This document shows positions 1 through 10,205 of a DNA stretch of 64,000 nt, one piece after another; the first letter of the stretch is position 1, and the number at the start of each line of letters is the position of its first letter. The stretch covers positions 42,725,409-42,789,408 of the forward strand of contig NC_084830.1 of NCBI RefSeq assembly GCF_033115175.1. The letters run 5' to 3'. Position numbers and translations under genes: made by a program. The notes under the pieces were generated by a model. It did not search any database. It had not been told where the DNA came from and saw only the letters and a list, made by a program, of their open reading frames with translations. The DNA comes from Lepus europaeus (taxonomy: Eukaryota; Chordata; Mammalia; Lagomorpha; Leporidae).

Positions 1-1704
1 TAGCTCGTAAGTGGCAGAGCTAGGATTCACATTGTGAAATGATTCCTTATTCTGGGCCATCAGCACTGGCTAGGTCTTCTAGTGTAAGGTGCTGAATAGC
101 AGTGACTTAAGGGAGTATTGTTGATTAGTTAATCGCCAAGGGAAACGTTTTAGTGCGTCAACCATTATAATATTTGCTGCATATATACGAGGAGCCTTCC
201 ACAAGTTCATGGAAAATGCATACTATGGAAAAAATGCATGGATTTCAAAATGTTTTACACTGAAATAAACTTCTGTTTCCATTAGCTTTTTGGAATATCC
301 TTGTATATGTAAATGCTTTTTACCAAATGAAGTAAATTCTCATAATTCTTAATTTGCCCAAGAGCTCTTCCCTTGGAAAATATGTTGCATTTTGTTGGCT
401 ACTCTTAATTTGGAGGGAAGTGAGCATCTGTCATATAATTGTGATTTATTCTTTAATCTGGTGAATTGTAGTTTCCAAGTGTTAATGTGGGATAAACTTG
501 ATTATCAGGGTATGTAAAACTGGAATTATGTCTTCCTTGAATGCTTGGTAGAAATTGCTGTCTCTCTGGGCTTGAATGACAGCCAGGTTATCAGGGTTAG
601 TAAAAAGCTCATTTGAGTCTATAATTTGAGCAGTAAGGAATTAGGCAAGCCCTTTCATCTGTAAGAGTTTACTAATTCTAGAATGTTTGGGCTGGCTGTT
701 AACAATATAGTCCTGCTTTTACTTTTTTTCTTTTTTCTTTTCAGCCATTTTCCTACATGCCATTGAAACATCTATTTCTACTTTTTGTTTTGCATGAAGC
801 AGTTAAAACTTAGATATTACACCACACCATGTCACCAGGTTTCCTCCAAATCCTTACCTCTGAACTAATGATATTAGGAAGACAGAAAGCTTTTAAAAAA
901 AAAAAAAAAAAACTGGGCTCTTGGGATCAAGACATTGTCTTAAAAATCCTAGAAGATATAACAGCCACTGGAACATAATTTTTCAGTGTTAATGTAACCA
1001 AAGCACTTCAGTTGTGCTTTTGTGGGCTTTCTGTTGTTTAAAGAAAATGTAATATTTTCAGCTACATAACGAAACGGTTGCTTCAGAGGGAACAAGTGAA
1101 CCAATATTGTAAAGGTAGTTACTGTTGAAAGTCATGTACACAAAAGAATTTTTCGCATTCACCCTGCCCTGCCTCTGCTTTCACTTTTGCTTTGATTCCC
1201 TCCACATTACCTTCTCCCATAACAAATGCAAACAACCAAGGGTATGAATTTTCTCCTTGTTCATATAGTCACTGTGCATATATATATATTATTTATTTTC
1301 TTGATTGAATTTTGATTTTTTTCTCAATATCTTAAGGGAAATATTTTAAAGTCAGCTGTAGCTCTAATTATTTTAAATAGTGGCCTTATAATTCTGTGGT
1401 ATAGATAGGTCATATTACTGAAACATTCTGAAATTGACAAGCATTCACTTTCTGCTTTTTGTTTCTTCTTCCCTACAAAATACTGCAGAAACATCCTTAT
1501 ACCTAAGTCCTTATTTTATGGATATTTTTCATTATAGGAGATAGATCATGGAAATCAAATAGCTGGGTGAACATTTAATAATTGTAGCCAGATTGCAAGA
1601 AAAGGCCATCACAGGTTACAGTCTGCAAAAGGCGCATGAGCTTGCCTGTCCCTGAATTCCTCCAGTGGGTATTAGAGGTTTATAATGTTCACAAGGCTAT
1701 TTTT
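1..1704. other. Intergenic DNA, downstream side of SPAG1
   Basis: No exon-like frame is seen on either strand. The first 35 bases match the 3' core of a MIR SINE (agtggcagagctaggattc). The rest is AT-rich, with an A-run near 895-912 and an inverted-repeat element at 190-302. Confidence 0.6.
190..302. mobile_element. Short inverted-repeat (MITE-like) element, copy a
   Basis: The left end reads like ggagccttcc-acaagttcatggaaaatg. The right end is its diverged inverted match (ttccattagctttttggaat). It shares these ends with copies at 8810, 21098 and 51240. No coding capacity. I do not recognise the family name with certainty. Confidence 0.55.
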
Positions 1705-1992
1705 TTTTAAAGATTTATTTATTTATTTATTTGAAAGAGCTACACAGAGATGAGAGGCAGAGAGAGAGAGGTCTTCCATCCACTGGTTCACTCCCCAATT
1801 GGCTGCAATGGCTGGAGCTGCGCCGATCAGGAGCCAGGAGCTTCCTCTGGGACTCCCACGCGGGAGCAGGGGCCCAAGGCTTGGGCCATCTTCCACTGCT
1901 TTCCCAGGCCATAGCAGAGAGCTGCATCAGAAGTGGGCAGCCAGGTCTCGAACCAGCACCCATATGGGGTGCTGGTGCCCCAGGCCAGCCCC
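1705..1992 (-). mobile_element. C-repeat SINE
   Basis: A full-length copy with its A-rich tail at 1705 (aaagatttatttattt on the plus strand) and its tRNA-like head at about 1990 (gccccaggccagcccc). It is flanked by a perfect target-site duplication, cacaaggctattttt (1690 and 1993). Confidence 0.92.
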
Positions 1993-2479
1993 CACAAGGC
2001 TATTTTTAATATAAAGTAATATCTATTACCTGATTTTACATTTTCATGACTAGTAAATTTGTACATCTTTTCATGTTTTGTGTTTGTGGGGGTGGGGACT
2101 GGTTGAGGGAAGGGGTAGCATTTGAACTGGTTGCTCTCTAAATTGGCTGTTACATCCTTTGCCTAGGAAGGAGGTGGTAGTTCTCCATTTGAAAGAGATC
2201 TTTGTATAGTTATTAACAGTTTGTTTGTTTTTTTTTCCAAACCTGCTTCTTTATTATTTTTGTGTTCATTCTATGTCATTCTTAAATAATTTTTTTTTAT
2301 TTTGGGATTTTAAAACATTTTTTGGCACTTTGAAACCTGTTTTGTCAGTTTGTCTAATTGTAATGTTGTAGACCTTCTAGTCGTAGTTAAGTTCTTTCCT
2401 GATCTGAAATTGTACTCTAACCTCTTAGATTTCTTGTTTAATTTTTATATTAAATTAAATTATTTATATTTACCTTAGT

Positions 2480-2828
2480 TTTTTTTTTAAAGATTTATTT
2501 TATTTATTTGAAAAATAGAGTTACAGAGATAGAGCCAGAGAGAGAGAAAGAAAGAGGTCTTCAATCCACTGGTTCACTCCCCAAATGGCCGCAATGGTCG
2601 GAGCTGAGCAGATCCAAAGCCAGGAGCCAGGAGCTTCTTCAGGGTCTCCCAGGTGGGTGCAAGGGCCCAAGCACTTGGGCCATTGTCCACTGCACTCCCG
2701 GGCCACAGCAGAGAGCTGGCCTGGAAGAGGGGCAACTGGGACAGAATCCGGCGCCCCGACCGGGACTAGAACCCGGTGTGCCAGCACCACAAGGTGGAGG
2801 AATAGCCTATTGAGCCGCGGCGCCAGCC
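2480..2828 (-). mobile_element. C-repeat SINE
   Basis: A long-form lagomorph C repeat: poly(T) and aaagatttatttt at the left, gagccgcggcgccagcc head at the right. Confidence 0.9.
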
Positions 2829-3093
2829 AATACAGTTCTAACAACATAATGATATTCCCTTCTTCCCTCTGCCTCTTCCTCCCCGCCCCCCGTCTTTTTT
2901 GAGATAACATTTTATATTTACATTAGAGTAAAAAGGCTTAATACTTCACTGAGTAAGTTTAACAAGTAAAAAGACTCTAGTGGGAATATAGACAATGGCT
3001 ATAAACAATAATTGGGGAAAATGACTGTTTTACCTATCATACGAGCTCGTCTTCTCATTGACCTGAGTCTGACATAGATTTTACTTTGTTGTC

Positions 3094-3365
3094 TTTTTTT
3101 AAAAAATTCATTTTTTGAGAAGCAGAGTTACAGACAGAAGTCTTCTGCTAGTTGACTCCCCAAATGGCCACAAACAGCCAGAGCTGGGCCGATCAGAAGT
3201 CAGGAGCTTCTTCCATGTGGGTGCAGGGGCCCAAGCACTTTGGCCATCCTCCAGTGCCCTCCCAGGCCACTAGCAGGGAGCTGGATAGGAATAGAGCATC
3301 CAGGACTTTAGGATGCTGGCGCCACAGGTGGAGGCTTAACAACCAGTATGCCACAGCACTGGCCC
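3094..3365 (-). mobile_element. C-repeat SINE, diverged
   Basis: The same order of SINE blocks as its neighbours but with several small deletions, so probably an older copy. Confidence 0.82.
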
Positions 3366-4127
3366 CAAATTCTACCTCTTCTTGAAAACATTCTTGATTT
3401 ATTCTACATGGTTTTTAATACCTGTAAAACTTGAACATTTGATACTTTTTTTCCTACTTGTACTTGGTATTATTGCCGTTTTTTCCCCCCAAATTAAGCT
3501 CATTAAAGCAGAGTATCTTCTATATAAATAGGTACTCCCCTGCAGGATTTTATTTGGAGAGTCATTAATAGTTCATTTACATTTACACAGTTCAGATGTT
3601 TGTGCACACTCAGCTTCTAGGCCAGTGAGTCACAAACTGGAACTTCCTGAGAATCACTAGAGCTATTTTTAAATTCCTAATCCTCTGGTCCCTAACACTG
3701 TCATGTGACTATATGCAAAGCCTCCAAGAATGACTGATAAATATTTAAAGTGCCATTCTGAGTTTCTCAGTAATAACAGGAACATCTCTAGCCTGAAACA
3801 AGAGCACTTTTTAGGCCAGTGTCCTCTAGCTTCATCCATTCAACAAACACTAAGCACCCCCCAGCCTCTGCCAGACAGAATGTTCAGCTGTTTGTGTGTG
3901 GACTCAGCTTCGAAACAGTGACAGGTTGGAAAAGAGAGATGCTTGCTATTACAAACCAACTCTCTGCATAACCTGTGGAGTTGTCTCTTAACTGTTGTAA
4001 CAGGACTCATTTCCAGGAGAGGCACCAGAGGCCCCTTTCTCTGGGTATCATTTCTGTCAGAAGGATCTTAATGTGTGTGTGTCCAATAAAACAATGTCCA
4101 CAGAATTTGAAAAGTACAATTTTATTT

Positions 4128-4439
4128 AAAAAATTTTTTAAAGTATTTATTTATTTGGAAATCACAGCCACAGAAAGAGATCTTCCATCCATCGGTTCAC
4201 TCCTCCAAATGGCTGCAATGGCAAGGGCTGGGCCAGGCCAAAGCCAGGGACCAAGAGCTTCTTCCAGTCTCTGGCATGGGTGCCAGGGCCCAAGGACTTG
4301 GGCCATCGTCTGTTGCTTTCCCCGGGCCATTAAGAGGGAGCTGGATCAGAACAAGAGAGCCGGTACATGAACCAGTGCTCACATGGGATGCTGGCATTGC
4401 AGGCGTCAGCTTTACCCACCATGCCACAAGACCGGCTCC
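4128..4439 (-). mobile_element. C-repeat SINE
   Basis: Tail at 4128 (aaagtatttatttattt) and head at about 4435 (acaagaccggctccc). Confidence 0.85.
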
Positions 4440-6107
4440 CTTCTCCTTTTTTAATGGAATAAATTCAATTATTATCCTCATGGGAAGAAAGCAATTACAC
4501 CCAAGGAAGGAAAGATAAGGCACTTCTTAAGCATCACCAGGCATCAACACAACCCTGAACAGGAGGATGATGTCCCCATTTGGCAGGTAAGGAACCTAAA
4601 AACTGCAAGTTCGTACAGCTAGTGAGAACTGGAATTTCAAAGACTGCTTTTAAGTAGTTTCTCAGAGAAAGGAACAGTAGCTAGGAGTGTCTCATACTCA
4701 ATGTCCTCTTTTTTGTTGTTTTCTACCATCAGCTAGCCTTCCACCATCTCTTTTACTTGGGACTGTTGGCAAACTGCATCAGAACCTATAAACTTGACAG
4801 GATTTGTTGTGTTCTGGAGACAGTTCTGCTTAGATACCCCTTGGTAGTAAACTCACGCAGGATCCTGGGACTTGTACATCAGTCTGCAGGGGTCTTTTTG
4901 AGTGGTACCTAGAGACCATCAGAAAGTAAAATTCCAAGTGAACATACTTTGCTGCACGTCCTTTTCCCAGATAAGGAAACCCATAATGTGTTGGCAAAAC
5001 AGTTACAAAAAAAAAAAAAATTTATGAGATCTCGAATGCTGTGTTCTGCCTTAAGTCTTGATTAATCTCTGCTTTTGTGCTACTTCCTGAGAGGCTTCTA
5101 GTGGAAAGGACACCATTTCTAACGGTGAGGCACCAGATTGGGAGGATAAAGGAGGTGACACGGAGAGTGCCAAGTGGTGGACATGAAAGGGGTAACTATA
5201 GTTCCATGTCTTTGAGGCTTTCTTGCAAAACCTCCAATTCTCAACACATCCATCACTTGGCACTGTCAACTTGTAGAGCTCCTTGCATTTTGAGATTTTG
5301 CTCAAGAAAGAGGTTGTCTGTGAATTTGCCTGGATTAGATCATGGCTCAGTCCGAGCAGTTCAGAAATACAACAGCCTATTTAATAACATAGCTGTCCCT
5401 TCACCTTCCAGATGTCACCTCCTTTACCCACCAATCTCAGCAAAAAGACAAAACCGGTGCAAGCAGTTTCAGAACACACAGCATTCTCAGCTGTGCTGGG
5501 CTTCAGACGGGACGGCCTCTAAAACCTACAGGCTGCAGTCACTCAGCTCCGTGATTAAGAAAAAGCCCCTGGCTTTGAGGTTGTGGAGAGGGATTTTCAG
5601 TAGCAGTGGGAGCCGAAGCCAAACGTCCATCAGAAAAGGACTAAATGGGAACTGGGAAATATGAAGAAAGTGGGGATGGTGGTGGTGTTTTTAATGGACA
5701 GGAAAGAAAATGGAAGCTCAAGGTTGAAAGGTCAAGACTCCTTTGTGGGAGAGAAAAAGAGGGAAATTTGATGTGTTGAAGGGAAGCTGACTGGTATGGG
5801 CAGGAGACTGAGGGGGACCGTGGTGCTAGACCACGGGATCGTGTGACAGCTGCAGAGGCTGAAAAGAGGTGGAACTCTGGACTCAGACACTGTCCATCTG
5901 CATCTTTCATATTCTCTGTGGACCAGAAATAATAGAGTCTGTGTGTAGCTCAGAAAGCGTTTTCATGTTACTTAGCAACATGATGCATCCGCTTCAATGA
6001 TACTAATATTTTTAAATAAGCAGACTTAAGCCCAGGGTGACTGATTTGCTCAGCTGTCTTATACCTCGCAAATAATTGTCACATATGGTTTTAATTAAGG
6101 AGCTTTT
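4440..6107. other. Intergenic, mostly unique
   Basis: A MIR-like stretch near 4575-4640 (ggcaggtaaggaacc, cagctagtgagaactgga). A 195-codon open frame at 5077-5664 has no recognisable domain or splice context, and I treat it as chance. Nothing else recognised. Confidence 0.5.
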
Positions 6108-6388
6108 AAAATTTTTATGCATTTATTTAAAAGGCAGAATTATAGAGGTAACGGGAGATGTCTCCCATCCACTGGTTCACTCTCTAAATGGGTGCAATGG
6201 CAGGGGCTGGGCCAGGCCAAGGCCAGGAGCTTACTGGGTCTCCCAAGTGGATGGCAGGAGTCTAAGTACTTGGGCCATCTTTCACTGCTTTCCTAGGTGC
6301 ATTAGCAGGGAGCTGGCCTAGAAATGGAGCAGCCAGGGCTCCCACTGGCAGCTTAACCCACTGCATCACAATCACAATGCTAGCCCCC
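6108..6388 (-). mobile_element. C-repeat SINE
   Basis: Tail at the left (tgcatttatttaaaaggcag), head at the right (caatgctagccccc). Confidence 0.82.
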
Positions 6389-6424
6389 AGGAGACTTTAA
6401 CTCCTTTTAAAGTATTTTTTTTTT

Positions 6425-6652
6425 GGCCTGGAGCAGGTTGATGTGGGCATCCCATAAGGATGCTGGTTCGAGTCCTATCTGCCCCACTTCCTGTCCAGCT
6501 CCCTGATAGTGAGCCTGGGAAAGCTCCTGGCTTCAACCTGGGTCAGTTCTGGCCATTGGCAGCTATTTGGGGAGTGACCTAGTGGACGGAAGCTTTTTCT
6601 GTTTTATCCTCTCTATATATATAATGTTGCCTTTCAAATAAATTTTCTAATC
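6425..6652 (+). mobile_element. C-repeat SINE, partial
   Basis: A plus-strand copy with a degraded head, the conserved catcccataaggatgctggttcgagtcc region, and a short (TA)n before the ctttcaaataaa tail. It lies only about 37 bp from the oppositely oriented SINE to its left. Confidence 0.75.
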
Positions 6653-6689
6653 TATATAGATATTTTTCTTTTCTCTAGAAACTTTGTGC

Positions 6690-7065
6690 TGTGGTCTAGA
6701 TAACAGCTTGGCTGAATGTTCCCCCCCCCCAGGCCTATGTGTTAAAGGTTTGGTCTCCACAGTTAATGGCAATAAGAGTGGAGACTCAATCCAATCACAT
6801 ATTTGAAGGTTGTGCCTCTGGAATTGGGTTGCATTCTTAGGATGGAGCCCCCAGGATTAAATCCTGATGACTTGATAAGAGTAGACCACGAGATGCTCTG
6901 TGCCGCCTCGGCCTCTGCCGGCAGGATGCCATTGTCAGACGCCACACCAAAGGCGCTGCCCAGTGTTGGATTTTAACCCTCAGAACTGTACGCCACAGTA
7001 GACCTCTTGTCCTTCATAAGTAGCTTGTGTCAAGTATTTTGTTGTAATGAAACACGGACTGATGT
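6690..7065 (+). mobile_element. MaLR-like LTR
   Basis: The layout recalls MST/THE1-type LTRs: gtgctgtggtctagat start, a C-run, tgtgttaaaggtttggtctcc, then ccctcagaactgtacgcca and a T-rich end. It is diverged and has no internal sequence, so a solo LTR. Subfamily not assigned. Confidence 0.5.
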
Positions 7066-9435
7066 CCCTTAAGGCTTAAGTTAAACTTTGATGATAAGTA
7101 AACCCACACTATAGAATTACTATCTTTGAGGCTTTTCTCCTTACAAATGCATGATTTGTAGCAACCAATTAGATTTAACAAGCAGTAATCCACTGGAAAA
7201 CCTCAATACACCGAAAAACAAAAAATACAAAATTAGCAAATGATTCATGAATACTTATTGAATCTCTGTTGCCCTAGGCATTTTGCTGAGCGATATGGGA
7301 GACAGAACTGAAGCAGTCATTTCCCAGCAAACGAGTAAACAGTGAAACAATGTGGAAAGACACCCTGTGCCAAGAGCAGTCTTGGGTGAGTACACTGTGT
7401 TCAGGCAGTGAAACTGTTTGGGTGAAATACTCGATGTGGAGTTTGTGTGAGCTAGGAAAGCCCATGTTGAAGCCCAGGTTTCTGGCTGAGGCCGTTGCGT
7501 GGAAGGGCTGGTACCTTCCACTGAGCTATGGAGTAGATGAAGCCTGAGTTTGAGAAACAGAGTTCCGTTTAGGGCATATTCTGTTTCAGGCACCTGTGAG
7601 AAGACAGCCGAGTGGAGATGAATAGTCAGGAAAGACTGTAGGGCTGAAGATGGGCACAGGAGCAGACTGTGAGAGGTGAGTCATTGCCTATAGTTAAACA
7701 ATCCAAAATCTCAGTGTCTTGACATAAGAAAGCATAAGTTCATACATGGAAGTGCCCACTGCAGGCAGACAGAGCCCTGCCTCAAACCACACATGGAGGC
7801 ACTGTCATCTGTGAGTGCACTCTCTGGAACAGGGCCCCTTCTCAGTTACTGTAGTGAGGGGACAGACCGTGGGGAGGGTCTGTGGCAGCTCTTGCCTACG
7901 TGAGCTTGGAAATGACCTAAACCCTATTGATAAAACCGGTCATGTGGCCCCAACCAGTGTCAAAGCTGTGAAGTATGGTCTTGCTCCTCTGCCCAGGAGT
8001 AGAAAACCAGGTATTGATTAAGAATGGCAATGCCTGACTCAAAAGGGAACTACGTGTATCATTAAAACTGATATTTTCTACCATTTTATATCCCAAATAC
8101 CTACATGCATATCCCATATATACCTGGTATATACAGCTATCATCTTCAGGCTTAGCTTGCAAACCCCATGTTCCACGGTAGTAAGAAACTGCGACCTTAC
8201 CTTCCACATGTCCCAGACGCCTCTGCACGGCCTGGTTCCTCTGCCTGGCACATCCTTCTCAAGCTGCAACTGCTTCCCCCTTAACACCTTGCCCTACACT
8301 CTTCTGACTCCGGGCTGTCACTGTAAATTGCTCGTGTGCCAGACTTGGCAGTTCACAAATCCATTGCCTCCCCTTATCTGTAACTGCAAGAAAGGCCAGC
8401 TACCTTCCTCCTCATCCCCCTCGGATCTTTAATATTTTCCATTGTACAGCAGTGGGTGTGACGTCAGAAGACGGACTGCCCAGGCTTGGATTTGGGATGG
8501 ACCACTTGTATTATCTGTGATCTTGGGTAAGTTACGTAGCCTTCTCTGTGCCTCTACTTCCTCGTTTATAACAGTTCTTTTGAGGAGTAAGTTAGACAAA
8601 GTGAAGGTTAAAAAAAATCAGTTATTACATGACTGTGTCAGTGTGCTTGGAGCTGGGCATGTGGCTGCCACGAAGAGAGGAAGTTCTTTTTGTTTCTAAA
8701 GTCAATCTCAAATTGTTTTCCTACATTTGAGGGTTCTTCAAAAGTGGAAAATACAAGTAAAAGATAAATTTATTTTGGTATAAAATGAATTTGAAATCCA
8801 CACATATGAGGGGGTCTTCAAAAAGTTTGTGAAAATGTTTATGAAACTGTGGATTTCAAAAAAAATTTTTGCACCAAAGCAAGCATCTTTTAATCCCCTT
8901 TCCCACGAATTTTGAAATACCTTCATAAAGGAAAACAGTGGTTCGTTTCTATAAGTAAACTCCACACACAAGGTACGGTTCTAACAGAATCCATTCATTT
9001 ACTTTCATGAAAATTTAATAGCACTAAAAAGGAGAAGCAGTTTTTTGTTAGTAGTCTAACGTACCCATTACAGAATTTTACTTGGGAGTAGGAGAGAGAA
9101 CAGCTTAAGGGAAAAACTCATTTTGGAAGGTTCTAAATAGTGATTTTAACAGTATTCTATAATTATTTCCATATTCACTATCTATTAGCACTTTAATTTT
9201 CATCTTCACTTCTAAATAAAATTGCTCAAGAAAAGGGGAATTGACTATAGATTAAAATAAATGACAGAGACCTGAGAGTTTTAGTGTAAGAAATACCTTT
9301 TACTCTGACCCAGTTAATAAAGGAGTTTCAGTAGAAGAGTACTTCACGTTCCCATTTACAGTAAAGAAATAAATATAGTCATGAGAGCAAAAACAGATTC
9401 AGGAGGGGGCATTTCAAATACAAATGCAGACTTTG
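7066..9435. other. Intergenic DNA between MaLR-like LTR and SPAG1 3' end
   Basis: Mostly unique. A minus-strand MIR fragment lies near 8455-8590 (atcttgggtaagttacgtag, tacttcctcgtttataac). Inverted-repeat elements lie at 8731-8922. No exon recognised. Confidence 0.55.
8810..8922. mobile_element. Short inverted-repeat (MITE-like) element, copy b
   Basis: Ends gggggtcttcaaaaagtttg and, inverted, cacgaattttgaaatacctt. A partial relative (8731-8808, gggttcttcaaaagtgg start) sits directly beside it, giving a tandem arrangement. Confidence 0.6.
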
Positions 9436-10073
9436 TTTTTATATCCATGGCTGTTTTATTGCTTTTATAAGGGAAGGTAGCTTTAAAATCTAGTAAAAAG
9501 TGGTATAAATTTTTGGCAATTTTCTTAATTATTAGGCAATGCTTCCATATTAGAAAAATGAGGTCCTCTTACAGCTCTAAATTAAAAACATTATTTAATA
9601 ATCATTTCATATTATAGACCTGAGTGGTATATTTTAACTAACTGTAATCCACAAGTATAAATTGGGACTTTATGTATACCTTAACAGGATATAAGGTGAT
9701 ACTTATTTAAGAAAAGAACTTTAAAGTTCAACTCTACCAAACTTCAGAGGACGCCTTAGCTCAAAGAAAATGCAATTTAGCTCAGTTTCAGCAGATGAGT
9801 TATTAAAAGAAAATGTGTACTATAAATTAAAAATGTATTTTAACAAGTTCCAAATATACTTATTAAATATAAAGATGTTGGCTCTGGTACATAAGAAAAT
9901 ATTTACAACTAAAAAAAGCAGATCATAGAATATACATATTCTGTCTATAAAAATAAAGCAAAATGTTTTATAGTCGAAAAAGCCAGGCTTTATCTCTGCA
10001 GCTGTTACAATACCGTGTCACCAGCATTACTGAACACACACATGCGCGGCAGGACTCGAACAGCAGTCTTGGT
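9436..10073 (-). other. SPAG1: SPAG1 3' UTR (approximate lower end)
   Basis: AT-rich, repeat-free DNA directly below the stop codon on the minus strand, with no further open frame. I take it to run to the first canonical poly(A) signal, about 640 nt. A weaker ATTAAA hexamer (minus strand, 9594-9599) lies inside it and could give a shorter form. Confidence 0.6.
9455..9460 (-). terminator. Candidate SPAG1 poly(A) signal AATAAA
   Basis: The reverse complement reads AATAAA. It is the first canonical hexamer downstream of the stop, with a T/G-rich stretch (minus strand about 9410-9430) just past it. The position fits a 3' UTR of ordinary length, but no transcript evidence is available. Confidence 0.45.
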
Positions 10074-10205
10074 TTAAAGCTCATACTGGCTTTTCAGGGC
10101 CTGCACGTCTTCCAGAGTAAAGTGGCTGTGCCGTACGTCCGCCAGGGCATCAAAGAGCTGTTGGAGTTGCTCCTTCTGGTCCTTGCTAATGAGCGTTAAC
10201 ATCAT
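10074..10205 (-). CDS. SPAG1: SPAG1 last coding exon
   Basis: The final exon begins after GTTTCAG and encodes 43 residues, starting MMLTLISKDQKEQLQQLFDA and ending ALKSQYEL, then TAA at 10074-10076. The ending matches the human C-terminus (ALKRQYEL). The intron before it (10206-10299) is only 94 bp. The first ATG pair is internal, not a start. Confidence 0.97.
   Translation of the reverse strand: MMLTLISKDQKEQLQQLFDALADVRHSHFTLEDVQALKSQYEL

Noticed and set aside
1-1704. 3' end of a tail-to-tail neighbour gene (RNF19A in human)
   Set aside because: Synteny makes it possible, but no coding residue or convincing poly(A) context was recognised on the plus strand.
5077-5664. 195-codon plus-strand open frame
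   Set aside because: No recognisable domain, no Kozak or splice context, low-complexity-like composition; consistent with chance in intergenic DNA.
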